In this document: in pieces, positions 22,306 to 33,650 of the stretch
Position numbering within the stretch: the stretch's first letter is position 1
How the letters are laid out: every line of letters starts with the position of its first letter
Assembly (NCBI GenBank): GCA_001936135.1
Contig: CP012813.1
Span: 1,984,001 to 2,048,000 of the forward strand
DNA: 64,000 bases
Reading direction: 5' to 3'
Origin: Saccharomycopsis fibuligera x Saccharomycopsis cf. fibuligera
Taxonomy: Eukaryota; Ascomycota; Saccharomycetes; Ascoideales; Saccharomycopsidaceae
The notes under the pieces: generated by a model
The model's database searches: none
Told to the model about the DNA's origin: nothing
Seen by the model: the letters and a program-made list of their open reading frames with translations, nothing else
Made by a program: the position numbers and the translations under genes

Positions 22306-23469
22306 TTAGTGGACCTCCTGGAAATCAGTATGTTTAGTTTGCTGCATGTGTTTGACTAGCGCTTTTTCCCCCGTGAGGATTTCATTGCACTGATTGCAAA
22401 GAACATGGATTGTTCCCATATCAGTGACGTAGCCGCTACTCTTCAACTGATTTCTAAGAGACTCAGCGCTTGCCATCACTTCATCACCCAACTCAGAACC
22501 TTTCACAAAGGTCCCAACGTCTCCTGCTTGGACTCGCAAATACGACTCTGACTGCTTCTCGTTATATACAAAGGCATCAAAATGGATACCACTGTAATAA
22601 ATTACTAAAAAGTTTTGATCATCTTTATTGCCGTTGGTCCGACTTGGGGTGAATCTGTCAATTCTCCCGCTCTTCACATCAATGGAATTGATTTCAACAT
22701 TGAAGTGATTGGCAAAGATTTCCAATTCTATGGCTCCACCCCAGGAATTTTCTTGCGCTATCCAAGTGATGTATTGATTGACTTCTTTCCCTAAGTAAAC
22801 AGCATTATACTTGGTTGGATCACTTAAAATCTCCTCAGTGATGATTTGTCTCAATGAAATTTCATGATTGGCATCGCCAAATAAACAGTACGAGATTGCA
22901 TGAAATAAACAAGAATTGTCATCTGCCATTTGACGAAGAACACAGTGGCCTCCAGTCTTGATTTTGGTATAATATAGTTTTTCTTGTTTTTGTTTACCAT
23001 TTTCTTTATGATTCTTGGAGGTTGATTCAGATTGTTTGCTTTTCTTGTGAAGATCACTAAGAGTGGCCACATTACCATTATCATTATCATTACTCTTTCT
23101 TTTTTTTGTTGTTGTGTCTTTGACTTGAGCCGTACTATTCTTTGGCTCAACTGTAACATCATCATTCTGATTGGCTGATGATGGTGCGTTGGTGTTGCTG
23201 CTAATATTCGGATCCAGAAGCCATATTTGCTGGCCATTCTTAATGCCAACGGCTTCCAACGTCAAGTCCAAGCTTAGCAAAACATCTATTTTCTTTTTTG
23301 GGTAGTCATGTTCGATGACAAGTGAGTTAGTTTCAAGAAGCTGGTCTAATCGACTATCTTCTAACTGTCTTATCTGCTGCAAGAAATCTGAGAACAGTAT
23401 ATCCTTGCCCACAGATATAACTTTGGATTTCTTTTCAAAATTGAGTTTCAAGCGTATTGGGTCACTCAT
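22306..23469 (-). CDS. OTU1: Otu1/YOD1-type deubiquitinating protease
   Basis: 387 residues (Saccharomyces Otu1 301). An N-terminal ubiquitin-like/UBX-like region (1-85, GIKNGQQIWLLDP) that docks Cdc48 in this family is followed by a low-complexity linker (90-165). The OTU cysteine protease domain (about 170-305) has D184, catalytic C187 in DDNSCLFHAISYCLFG and catalytic H296 in GIHFDAF. The C-terminal C2H2 zinc finger is complete (C358, C361, H374, H380). The extra length is the linker. By family knowledge it trims ubiquitin chains from Cdc48 substrates such as ER-associated degradation clients. Confidence 0.95.
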   Translation of the reverse strand: MSDPIRLKLNFEKKSKVISVGKDILFSDFLQQIRQLEDSRLDQLLETNSLVIEHDYPKKKIDVLLSLDLTLEAVGIKNGQQIWLLDPNISSNTNAPSSANQNDDVTVEPKNSTAQVKDTTTKKRKSNDNDNGNVATLSDLHKKSKQSESTSKNHKENGKQKQEKLYYTKIKTGGHCVLRQMADDNSCLFHAISYCLFGDANHEISLRQIITEEILSDPTKYNAVYLGKEVNQYITWIAQENSWGGAIELEIFANHFNVEINSIDVKSGRIDRFTPSRTNGNKDDQNFLVIYYSGIHFDAFVYNEKQSESYLRVQAGDVGTFVKGSELGDEVMASAESLRNQLKSSGYVTDMGTIHVLCNQCNEILTGEKALVKHMQQTKHTDFQEVH

Positions 23470-26400
23470 TATGTTATATTATTGGTTGGATGGTGTTTGT
23501 GTTGGCAGGAGTGAGAATTGTTGACTGTAGCGCAACGTGTATTTGCCACTAAGTGCTGCAAAAAATGAGAGCAACAATTATGTAAATGTAAACAAAAGAA
23601 AATCTGGAAAAAGGAAGGAACAGGATCTCGTAACGCCGACGTCAGTCTGTGAGCAAATTGTTTGACAATTAAACCTGTCCTATAAGTATAGGTGTACAGA
23701 TTGAAATTAAGCTTAGGTTGAAAGGAAAGACGCTGTGACTTCTTTGAATTGCTGATTCAATCCTCAAAGGGGCAAATGTAAGACAGACCGCTATATTAAT
23801 GTCCTCGGATGACTGTTGCTATGGCATATACAATAAATACATTAGTTGCGGTCAAATGCACAGACACAATTGCTTTTTTTTTTAATCAAGGAATTGTATC
23901 AATAGAAAAGGGAGATTAATTGAACTTTGCTTGCCCAGATATCAGGCTATGATTTGGCAGGCAATTGCCACTGGAAAAAGGAACAAGCGTGAACGAACCC
24001 TCGAGCTTCAACGTTCCTGGCGGCTAATGCGTAAATGTGCATATGGCAGATATCGGTCGGCGCCTCATCAGTTCAACTAAAAGCGCAAAAAAGACATCTA
24101 ATAATACATAATAACACAGCACATACGGTCTATTAGTGTTTGCACGTGCTAAAACAGGTTTCCGGGTCTGTTTATTGTGTCAAGTTCTTTAACGAGTGCG
24201 TGTGTTAGTTGTAGGTAGCACTATAGCCATGAATGTAAGTTATCATAGTTATATGCTGCTTTTATTTTTGTGTTTTCCCTTAACGGCGATTGCGATTAGC
24301 AACTCGGGCGTATGTTTTGAAGAGGTAGTTGCTTTGAGAATACAGATAGATAATGCCTCTAGTGGATAAACTCACAATGAATTACTGTGACAGACGACTG
24401 GCATATTCAAACATGGCATTTAAACCAATTATCTTTTTGGCGTTCATTGACTTAAGATACTATTCGCTGGCGTTAACCTATTGATGTACCCATCCACGTT
24501 GATAGACGTTGATTAGGTGGCTTATAAAGAGCATATCAGCTTGCAGAAATTCAATCCTACTCAAAGACGCCGTGTTCACTTAGTATAAGCAAAATTGTGC
24601 TGGTGTTTTATTTGTCACCTCTTAGACATTGTGAACGGTGACGGCAACCGAGAGCAATTGTGATCTCGTTAAAATAAGGCCAACGATCAAAAAACTGCAA
24701 TTTTCAGGAACTTGTATAAAGACCGAACCGCTGTTATTTGCTTCTGCCTCTTGCCTCTTTTGTGGTGGTATAGCTAGCCAAGGAGGCCCCGAGGGGGGTA
24801 TCTGTTTCGACTTTCCGTCGTTGCTGGGCCCATAGCTTTTCGTAGCGCTTTTTGCAGCAAAAAGAGAACACTAGCAATCTTTGCCGTACCCACCCTTTAC
24901 AACGCCAACGATCTTACCAAACAACATCTACATACCCAAAATGCACCAAAGTATTTTGGAAACCTGTCGACAGGTTACCGATCTATGATGGTTACCCGGA
25001 TCTTTTGGTGTTTGGCTATTTCAGATGCCTCCGCTTTTGTCGATTTGCAGCATGAAAGAGCAATCATGGTTCCCTATTTGGGAACAAAAGATACTTAATT
25101 ACTGTATGCAGAAATTATGTTAAAAATAGGGGGCCTTTTGACCCCCTTCTATTAAGAGACCATTGTCAATTATGGATATAACCACAGGTAAACAATTGTT
25201 TTTTACAGTCATAGTTTAAAAGTTCCTTTGCTATAGGCCTTTATAGTCCAGCACCAAGAAATTGAAGTCGAGCAGGAGCGTATAATGTGCCAATATATAC
25301 ACGTTGCGGCGTGGAGCCGGTAGGTAGGTGTAGTGATCAGACGGGTAGCCTATTTAGGCCGGCCAGTTTCGAAGCACAAAGATGCACTCGTCTTGAAGTG
25401 GTATTGCGTTGTAAAGAATCTACTGGTGCTGATTAAGAGTTGCTGTACAGCGTTCATATCAGTTCCCGGGCTCTGCTGTTTCATCCTGCTTTTCCTCTAC
25501 TCCGTCGTCTGTCGTTGTGCTGGATTTTTTTTTAACATCCAAAGTTCCTGATTTCACCGTTTCTCGAGAATTAATCCTGATATTTTCTTGGTGATTTTTG
25601 AAAATGCTTGGCATTAAGCTATTGAATCATTCTTTTTGTCCTGCAAATGTTGAGATTGTGATCAAGTGTTATCATCGACGATACACTTTTCTTGTATACT
25701 TGTTTTTTCCGTAGAGACCTAGCCCTAACTAACCCTTATCTACTGCAGTAAGTGTCACAATGATTCCCCGTCAACTGTGGCTGTTCTCCACCTTTTTTGT
25801 CCACGGGTGTTGGACAATATGTGTTTACACCAATAGACCAACGGTAAGCAGTATAACTTACCCCAATCCCAGATTGCACTCTCAAGCCTTCAATCACGTC
25901 TTGCCTGGCATGTTAGAGTGTTTGTAGATGTCCATATCTTTGACCTATTGACGTTCCATGGATAACGATCTCCGCAGCGCCCGTGTTACATGATAATAGT
26001 CTGGGCCGTATTTTCCCTCTTTGGCTTTTTCTTCCTGTTTTTCTTATCCAAATTGAAAATGAATCAGTGACTAATCGGTGAACTTGACTAGTTCTTTTGG
26101 CTTGCTAGATTCTATAAAAGTATACTATTTTCTTTTCGCTCGACTACAACAGCCCCCTTGCTTATCCTCGGATATTTCTGGTCAACAGCCGTACTCATTT
26201 GCCAAGCAATTCTTCACCACCTTTGCAGCAGTACACTGGCAGCTCATGACGGTCTATTATACAACAAAAAAAAAAATCGGGCACCCTCATAACTAATTAA
26301 GTTCAGTTGTTCTGTTAGTCATATCCACATATTTAAACTTCAAACCGTCACCATCCATCGCAAATACCTTTACGTGTGATTGGTTATTTATTGCACGCTT

Positions 26401-26669
26401 TAAAGCTTTGCCAACTCTTTCTTTCTTTCTTTTCTTTTTTTTCATTTGCAGCTACACATTTGGCTCATTTGGCTCATTTGGCTCATTTGGCTTCATTTTG
26501 ACTCGCGCACCCCCAAATTGTTTCGGTGTTTATCATCAAGCGATAACGTCGTACTGACCAAGGTATTCAAAACTTACAATATACTACAGCCGAGGGCTTG
26601 CAAACCAGACCGGTCTACTTGATTACTGGTTCTATCTTATTCGGTGCTATTACGGCAAAGATCTACAAT
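23470..26669. other. Long gene-free divergent region OTU1 / DHA1 transporter
   Basis: 3.2 kb. No supported gene; open frames are short and start with non-ATG codons or lack features. It contains a hairpin with G5/C5 arms near 25129-25150 and a 9-bp tandem repeat at 26461-26490. Such long upstream regions are common for stress-regulated efflux genes. Confidence 0.6.
26461..26490. repeat. 9-bp tandem repeat (TGGCTCATT), about 3 copies
   Basis: Direct repeats about 180-210 bp upstream of the transporter start codon. Confidence 0.85.
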
Positions 26670-28621
26670 ATGACTTCGCGCACCAAAAATTCCAACAATA
26701 CAGACACCACAAGTTTATCTTCCATAGACAGCTCGATTTCCGCACATCTGGCTGTTGAGCAACAGCCCAATCCCAATCAGAACTATCAACATACTCAGCA
26801 GCGCAAGCAGCAGTTCGTGGGCTCCAACTATAATGATGTAGAAAAACAACAATCAGTGCACAACCCCAAATCACGACAAAAAAGCATCTCTAGTGGCAAT
26901 CATCATCTTGATGTTGAAAACTTTGACAATAACGAAAGCGATACTGAAGATCCAGACCTAATCACAAGACAGGCCCTGAAAATTGGCACCCAAGATGTGC
27001 CTTTGAATTTAAGTGGAATTGTTGATGATGCCGTTTCTAGACAAATCAGCCGAATGCAAACTAACAATACCACCAAGACACGTCGAGCCAGCATTGCTTC
27101 GACTAGCAGTGATGCTAATACTAATAGCAATGATCAAACATCAAAGCAGAAAGATGTTGGCAATGGCGATGATGAAAATGATGGATTTTCATTGGCGAAG
27201 ACCGCATCTAGAAAATCTATACCGAAAAATTACAACCCAAACTTGAACTTATCACCGAAACATAAGCTTCTCATTGTTCTTTTTTCCTCATTATCGGGAT
27301 TTTTATCACCAATGTCAGGTCTTGCGTTTTTGCCCGCAGTGCCAAATATTGCCGAACGATTCAATACCACCGGTACGATTATCAATGTCAGTAACGCGAT
27401 ATATATGGTATTCATGATGCTTTCTCCGTGTATTTTCTCGCCGCTTTCTGATATCTATGGCCGCCGTCCAGTATTTCTCAGTTGTTTGGTGTGTTACGTT
27501 ATTTCTTCAGTATTAGTCGGAGTTTCTCAAAATTTGGCAATGTTTTTTGTGTTTAGATGTACTACAGCAATATTCGGTACTGCTTTTTTTTCGGTGGGAG
27601 CTCACTGTATTGGTGATATTTACTTACCGGTGGAAAGAGGTGCAGCTATTGGATTGAATGTATTGGGAGCTCAGCTTGGCCCTGCAATTGGGCCGGTGCT
27701 TGGCGGGGTTATTGTTACTTATGCATCTTGGAGAATTATCTTTTTTGTGATGGCAGGTATTGGGGTTTTCAATTTTATTGGTGTTTACTTCATTATTCCT
27801 GAAACTTGCCGTGAAACCAAGATGCAACAAATAAAAAGAGAAACTAATTCGACAAAAAGATTTATTTGGGTGAGTTTCAATCCGTTAAGGCTTTTGCATT
27901 CCTTTGTTTATCCAAATTTGATACTTGCTGCCATCATTAGTTCTTCAATGATGTACTCAATGTACAATCTTTTGACACCAATCAGATACGTTGTCGATCC
28001 GCGTTTCAACCTCACTACTCCCATCTATGGGGCACTTTTTTACCTACCTGCCGGTGTCGGCTTCTTGAGTGGTCCTTACATTGGCGGAAGATTTGCTGAC
28101 TATACGGTTAAAAAATACATCAAGGTTCGCGGTCGGAGAATTTCTGAAGATAGAGTTAGAACATGTTCGGTTGCTTTGTTATTCACGATGCCAGCAGCGA
28201 TTTTCATTTACGGCTGGTGTTTACAATACGAAAAAGGTGGATATCCGATCCCTATTATTGCTCTTTTTGTATACGGGGCATCTCAAGGTAGTTCTTTCCC
28301 GTCCATAAACACATATTGTGTTGATCTGATGCCTGAGTTGTCAGGGGACGCAATCGGTGGAAACTATTTTGCTCGGTATTTTTTAGGGGTGATTAGTAGT
28401 GCTGCTTGTTTACCAGCCATTGAAAACATTGGTGTTGGGTGGACTTGTTCTATTGGTGGGTTCATTACGTTTGCCGGGGGATTGCTTCGGTGATTCTAGT
28501 CAAGTATGGTGAAAAATGGAGAATTCAAGCATTAGTGAAACGTGGACTCAGACCAAAAGAGGATTTATTGATTTTTGAAAAAGATTATAAGGTGAAAAAC
28601 GAAGAAGAAAAGCATCAGTGA
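26670..28621 (+). CDS. MFS drug:H+ antiporter (DHA1, Qdr3/Dtr1-like) with C-terminal frameshift
   Basis: Start ATG at 26670; the frame extends 24 codons upstream from a TTG, rejected. A roughly 190-residue Ser/Asn-rich cytosolic N-terminus is followed by twelve probable membrane helices. Motif A is SPLSDIYGRRP, and the motif C-like segment is GAQLGPAIGPVLGGVIV, as in H+ antiporters. PETCRETK precedes the central loop. The frame stops at TGA 28491-28493, giving 607 aa. The frame shifted by one base continues with IASVILVKYGEKWRI and a charged tail to 28621, typical of this family's last helix and C-tail. One more G in the G5 run at 28476-28480 would join the two into 650 codons. It is either a sequencing error or a real truncation. 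The exact family member is inference. Confidence 0.85.
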
Positions 28622-29541
28622 TTTCTCCATGCTATTCTCTTTATAAACTTCATTTTTTGTTTTTGTTTTTGATTTTGCTATTTTTGTTTTTGTTTTTTGT
28701 TGTTTGTTTGTATCATCTCATCTGTTTTGCTATTGAGACATTGAAAGTCTGAATTGCTTTAAATATCGCAACATATTATTCTAATTTCTCGATGGTGCAC
28801 AAACATGTGTTATTTCACGAGCATATCATCTCTTGATAGAATACTATGAATATTATCAAGTATTTTCAGCATTGCGTAGTAGAGACAAACCACCGAATAG
28901 GACCATAAACTCAACACGTTTTTCATCTCGTGAGAAGTTTTGTTTCAGTATACGCGTACTTGCCGCAAAAGGGCCATAAAAGCTATGTATGCAGCATATT
29001 TCTTGCTACACTCTGGGCACGTCTATGTTTTTTCATGATACTCATTAACTGAAAGGCTGGGCCGAATATGGCCGTTACGTCTTTGAATAGTCCAAAGACT
29101 CAAGATCCAGACTTAAGACTCAAGACTGTAAACTAAAGTCGATTTTGCAAATACGCAAATTATGGGCCCGATGCCTGGCGCAGGAACATGCACAGTGAAT
29201 TCCAAATACCAACGCCGAAGATGTATCCACGGTTTAGTACCTTGAGCTGCTGTATTGTAAGGCTACAATCCACCTTTACAAGGCACTTCTTCAAAGAAAC
29301 AAAGAAAAACACGCTATGGGTACTACTAGAAATACGCACTTTTGACACTGCTGGCTACTTTTCAGTGCGGGATAGATTATTATGGATGGTAGCTCAGAAG
29401 GTATATAAAGAGGCTTGGGCCACTTAGTCGGCTCCCAAAAACCATCAACAACCAAAGCTTTGCTAACCCATAAGTTTACACACTGTCCCATTTTTTTTCA
29501 TAGTTTATACTTGGAAAAAAAAAAGAAAAAAAAGAAAAAAC
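28622..29541. other. Intergenic upstream of the small secreted protein gene
   Basis: 920 bp; T-rich 3' flank of the transporter, then a promoter with TATATAAA at 29402-29409. No other gene seen. Confidence 0.6.
29402..29409 (+). promoter_or_regulatory. Probable TATA box of the small secreted protein gene
   Basis: TATATAAA, 133-140 bp before the ATG at 29542, a normal yeast distance, followed by an A-rich leader. Confidence 0.55.
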
Positions 29542-29931
29542 ATGCAGCTCACCAACGTTTTTGCAGGCTTGTTATTGGCTTCTTTGCAAGTCGCGGCTCA
29601 ACCACTAGTCGTGTCAAACGGGCTGATTCTTTCGCCATTCAGAAACAACGCACCTGAAGTCAATGCCACCTCATTTAGTTCAGCATGGTTGGAAGCTGAA
29701 AAAAATTATAAAATAATCCTTCAAGATTTGAAAAAAAACAGCACTTCTGCTGAAGGCAAAAAGGCAGTACAATTATTGCGAACTGAGTTGAATAGTATTA
29801 TTAGACAAGCAAGTCAATTTGAACAAGCTAGTGCATTTCACCTCCCAAGAGTTTTTGGGGTTTCTAAACAAGTCAGCAATGGTGGTGCGTCGTCTTCGGC
29901 AGAAGCTGTTGCTACTAGTGCTGCTGCTTAG
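29542..29931 (+). CDS. Small secreted protein, 129 aa, unknown function
   Basis: ATG follows an A-rich leader. Residues 1-20 form a clear signal peptide (MQLTNVFAGLLLASLQVAAQ). The mature part has two N-glycosylation sequons (NAT near 39 and NST near 63) and a predicted amphipathic helical region (about 46-97). The tail is Ser/Ala-rich, with no hydrophobic C-terminus for a GPI anchor and no cysteine pairs. A strong promoter layout (TATA, A-rich leader) suggests good expression. I do not recognise the family. Its size and composition fit small cell-surface or culture-supernatant proteins of CTG-clade yeasts. Confidence 0.75.
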   Translation: MQLTNVFAGLLLASLQVAAQPLVVSNGLILSPFRNNAPEVNATSFSSAWLEAEKNYKIILQDLKKNSTSAEGKKAVQLLRTELNSIIRQASQFEQASAFHLPRVFGVSKQVSNGGASSSAEAVATSAAA

Positions 29932-30343
29932 ATATCGAGCTTTTGTCCAATCATTCGGGTACGATTAAACCCATGGGATATTTCAATTTCAATTCTTTTT
30001 CAAGCCATAGATTGGTACACTTTCATATAAAATTTTTCCATAGATGAATATTGACGTTAACTAAATTTTGTTTTTTACATTATTAAGCAGTTTATTGTCT
30101 GTAGGTTAATATACCATTCACAAGCATTGCGTAAACTAAGCTTGAGTTCAAAAGAAAAAAAATTAAACTAGTCCTCAAACACGAAATAAAAAATGCATGT
30201 ACCTAAAAACAAAATGGAAATCCTAACCGATATACAAAACTAATAAACAAAAAGCCAAACAATTTCTAAAAACCAAAAAATCACACTTAAAGAACCTACA
30301 ATCCCCCATTAAACAAAGGAACAAAAACAAAAACAAAAACAAA

Positions 30344-30386
<43 letters not shown>

Positions 30387-30421
30387 CAGGGAAAAAAAAC
30401 AATGAAAATAGTAGCTATGTT
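29932..30421. other. Convergent intergenic
   Basis: 490 bp, extremely A-rich, with an A39 run at 30347-30385. No gene. Confidence 0.6.
30347..30385. repeat. A39 homopolymer
   Basis: Uninterrupted A run 36 bp beyond the F-box gene stop. Confidence 0.95.
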
Positions 30422-31354
30422 CTAAGTTTCACAATGCAACAATTTTTCAAAATACAACTGTTTGTTTTTTATCTTAATGCTCAGTAAAACTTGATAGTCC
30501 GACTTTTGAACTGATCCACTGTTGGCACTAGTCTCTGCTTTGAAGCTGTCATTTAGCTTTGCAATTATACTGCTTATTTTAGAAGGAGACAGCTCTGATG
30601 CTGTTTTTGAATTACTGTTCTGCATTTTGTTCTTGCTTACATTATGGTTCAAATGTCTGTTGTACCGATAACTTTTAACAAAATTTTTCAAAACATCTTC
30701 AATTTTATTTTTCTTGAGCACATTGATATGGAAATTGATTGTGCATACACCAGACTTCAAGATCCCTTTTTCAATCAACAGCTTGCGACTTGGGCGATGA
30801 GCAAAGGCTAAAGTCAACCTCATTTTAGTATGACGCATAGTGAGATAGTTTAGCAATACTAACTGGTTAGAAACGAATTTGTTGAATACTGATTCAATGT
30901 GGATCGCCGGTGCTCTTGTGAGAAGAACTTTCTGCATAAAAGCATCCTGCCGGAGAAAATTTAGTCTATTGGTAGCATTTAAAAACGCTACTGGGCCTGC
31001 CAGAGGATTGGAACTATTGTTATAATTATTGTTATTACTGACAGTACTATCATTGTTATTGGTGCCGGTGCTGGTGTTGGTGTTGTTAAACACTAAACTT
31101 AAGCTATTGAATCTCTTTACCAAAGCTGGTTTCAAGTTGTCATTTATGCGCATATGAATGAGCAAATGAATGTTATTTTTTAACAAATCCCTAAAGAAAT
31201 GATTGACTAGTCGAAGGCTAGTTAAATCATGAGGTTCAACAAACTTGAGCACTTGTAGCAATAATTCTGGTGGAAGCTGCAATAATATAGTGTTTGCATT
31301 TTTATGACTATTAAACTTGATTGAGGCCTGTTTTTGCAGGCCTACAGTCTCCAT
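30422..31354 (-). CDS. F-box protein, 310 aa
   Basis: An F-box motif covers about residues 25-70: LPPELLLQVLKFVEPHDLTSLRLVNHFFRDLL, with the expected Pro, Leu, Val and the hydrophobic spacing that binds Skp1. The rest is basic, with an Asn/Thr-rich insertion (about 90-118) and a C-terminal region lacking WD40 or leucine-rich repeats. F-box proteins are substrate receptors of SCF ubiquitin ligases, but no substrate can be suggested. I do not recognise a specific orthologue. The start ATG places the F-box near the N-terminus as usual. Confidence 0.8.
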   Translation of the reverse strand: METVGLQKQASIKFNSHKNANTILLQLPPELLLQVLKFVEPHDLTSLRLVNHFFRDLLKNNIHLLIHMRINDNLKPALVKRFNSLSLVFNNTNTSTGTNNNDSTVSNNNNYNNSSNPLAGPVAFLNATNRLNFLRQDAFMQKVLLTRAPAIHIESVFNKFVSNQLVLLNYLTMRHTKMRLTLAFAHRPSRKLLIEKGILKSGVCTINFHINVLKKNKIEDVLKNFVKSYRYNRHLNHNVSKNKMQNSNSKTASELSPSKISSIIAKLNDSFKAETSANSGSVQKSDYQVLLSIKIKNKQLYFEKLLHCET

Positions 31355-32099
31355 TTTATTTTAAATGGTTGGTAGTTTACAATTCGTCATTAAGAGAAGC
31401 AGAGGAGATGAGATGAGCCTCATCGCGGAGCTCTCCTTCAGCACCAGTTTTCGTCCCTGCAGGGGGACATAACTTGGATCGTCTTTTGAAACCACAGCTA
31501 AATGCACGTGATGATGCGTTAAATACTCTGCGCTTTACTGCGTGTCTGCGCTGTTTACGCTTATAAAAGCGTCATCTCGCGCAATTACGCGTCGAGTATC
31601 ACGAATCTCTGATTGAATATGAATATAAGATGGGGAGAGATATAGAGAATTGGAGATCTATCTTTTAATTTCCGCTCGCTTTAGTATGGGCCCGGGATTT
31701 GGGCCCAGGGAAAAAGTGCCATTAGTGCTACGTAAGCACACAGTTGTTGTATAGCAGCCTACAGTCTAGCTTAGATGGCTGACATTGTTTTAAACTCCAT
31801 CAAAGGCTGTATAAATGCATCATATGGAGCATTGCATGCCACTTTTGTAAAAGAACAAAACGGCTTCGCAATAAAATGGCCCACAATTTAATGCCAATCT
31901 TTGTCAATCAACGGTAACAGCAAACTTGTGCCATTTATCTTGCTTTTCAAAGGTACCTATCAAAGGAAACTTTGAGTTTTAGAGCCAGGAATAAACAGAA
32001 ATGTCCATCCAGCTACAAAATTAATTGTTGACCTCGATCGACGTTGACCGCAGCATATTGCCGGATCTCGTAAAAGAAGCGTCTACTGGTTTCAGACGT

Positions 32100-32129
32100 C
32101 TGCTGCTGCTGCTGCTGCTGCTGTATGTA

Positions 32130-32166
<37 letters not shown>
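32100..32166. repeat. (CTG)8 followed by A34
   Basis: Trinucleotide run 32100-32123 and homopolymer 32133-32166, nearly adjacent. Confidence 0.95.
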
Positions 32167-32168
<2 letters not shown>

Positions 32169-32243
32169 AGCCAAAGAAATTAGCCAAAGAAATTAGACAA
32201 GAAATTAGCCAAAGAAATTGGCCAAAGAAATCAGCCAAAAAGC
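32167..32243. repeat. 13-bp tandem repeat, six copies
   Basis: Unit TTAGCCAAAGAAA with one 12-bp copy and single substitutions in later copies. It abuts the A34 run. Confidence 0.9.
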
Positions 32244-32750
32244 TACTAAAATTTGAGGATTGCACCCAAAAAATTTTAATTGAGAGGCTTTCCGCTTTTG
32301 ACAGGCTCCTAGAGATGCTTAAATTAATTGCTATTGTTATCTCATACAGCTAACATTGTTTGCTAGCGTCCACTTAGCTTTGATATGGCCAATAGCCGTT
32401 GTCAAATAGTCATCACCGCAGTTGTTGTTTTTTATTCTTGCACTAAGTAAGCTGCAAGCTGGTAGGCACAGCTATGTTAAAAATCAGTCAGTCAGGTTCG
32501 TACGCCCCCTCTTCTGATGATTTTCGTTACATTTACCATTGAAATGGCAGACTAGTGTCTGGGCATATTCAGTCTGTATACCGTGCTTTTTTTGTCGTTC
32601 ACTGTAATTTTCGATAAATTTTCCTTTTTTTTTTAGGTTTTTATAAACAACTTGTGCCGCTTCAATACATAAAATTATTTATTTCTGCTCACAGTTTGAA
32701 AACTTTTCACTCATTTAAACTTCAATTTTGAAAATTGTGTTATTTTCAGT

Positions 32751-33311
32751 ATGCCTTTCGGTTTACCAGAAGCAGCAGTTTCAGCTTATTTTATTGGTTA
32801 TTTCGCTTTTCGCATAAGATACCTTGCTATATCAAAAGCCCATGAAAGACAAATCCTCAAAGAAGGTGGTTATGAAAAAGGGAAAGCTGTGACTGCAACT
32901 CTCGCGTCCCTTTTCTTACTCTATACCTTCGCCTGCCCATTGGAAGCATACTTGACAGGTTTTACTTTTGACTATCTTTGTTTCATTGGAATCACTATCA
33001 ACAGCATTTCTTTGTACTTTTTGTATAAAATTGTTCAGATTTTGGGAGATTTGTGGACGGTTAAGCTTATGGTTGCTAAATCCCACCCATTGATCAAGCA
33101 CCCATTAATTGATTTTTGCAAGCATCCAAATTACTACTTGAATATCACTCCTGAAATTATTAGTTTGAGCATTATTTTTCATTCATGGTGGTCTTTGGCC
33201 ACAGTTGGCTCAGCAATCTTCATTACTCTTGCATTAAGAATTAGAGAAGAAAATGGTGTAATTGCAAATGAATTGATAGATCCAGACCGTTTGATACAAC
33301 AGAAGAAATGA
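32751..33311 (+). CDS. Isoprenylcysteine carboxyl methyltransferase-like membrane protein, 186 aa
   Basis: Four or five hydrophobic segments (about 7-21, 48-62, 73-97, 134-162). The C-terminal half carries the ICMT/PEMT-type signature: GDLWTVKL, then HPLI..PLIDFCKHPNYYLNITPE with H125-P126-N127-Y128 and P134-E135, and RIREENGVI at 163-171. These positions bind S-adenosylmethionine in the family. At 186 residues it is shorter than eukaryotic Ste14 (about 239) and reads more like the compact bacterial members. It is therefore probably not the a-factor/Ras methyltransferase. The substrate is unknown. A bacterial origin by horizontal transfer is possible but unproven. Confidence 0.8.
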   Translation: MPFGLPEAAVSAYFIGYFAFRIRYLAISKAHERQILKEGGYEKGKAVTATLASLFLLYTFACPLEAYLTGFTFDYLCFIGITINSISLYFLYKIVQILGDLWTVKLMVAKSHPLIKHPLIDFCKHPNYYLNITPEIISLSIIFHSWWSLATVGSAIFITLALRIREENGVIANELIDPDRLIQQKK

Positions 33312-33419
33312 TTAATATTGTCAATAACAAAGAGAAGCACTGTGGAGTACCATAGTGGATATCTTCGAGAAAAAAAATACATAATCTCTTCTCATGAAAT
33401 TATTTGCAGAAAAATTTTC

Positions 33420-33650
33420 TTACAAGCCTTCTCTATATGTATCATAAAACCGAGTTGTTGATGGTCCGGTTTTGTCTGAATAATAATTAATTTTGAAAAT
33501 TGTAATGTCTAACTGCTCACTTACAATGCCCCTACAATAATTTGAACGATCAATAGGCTGAAATACGATATCATAACTCATTATACTCGACTGTTTAAGA
33601 ATGTAGAAATGCGCGATCAATTGTGGTACTACAACAACTTCCAACGCCAT
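33420..33650 (-). CDS. Possible small protein or gene relic, 76 aa
   Basis: ATG at 33650 and TAA at 33420-33422. Residues from about 24 on (MSYDIVFQPIDRSNYC and onward, ending TRFYDTYREGL) have balanced, protein-like composition unlike the simple-repeat frames elsewhere. No family recognised, no clear promoter. It could equally be chance or the remnant of a lost gene. Confidence 0.25.
   Translation of the reverse strand: MALEVVVVPQLIAHFYILKQSSIMSYDIVFQPIDRSNYCRGIVSEQLDITIFKINYYSDKTGPSTTRFYDTYREGL

Larger units (their letters stand above)
31355..32750. other. Divergent promoter F-box gene / ICMT-like gene
   Basis: 1.4 kb with a (CTG)8 microsatellite (32100-32123), an A34 run (32133-32166) and six 13-bp tandem units (32167-32243). 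No gene. Confidence 0.6.

Noticed and set aside
24229-24420. ATGAAT followed by GTAAGT as a possible mini-exon
   Set aside because: No good branch point and acceptor leading to a coding frame.
25759-25928. Short ATG frame after a TAACTAAC...CTGCAG stretch, considered as an exon
   Set aside because: No convincing downstream partner exon; far upstream of the transporter and no protein family signal.
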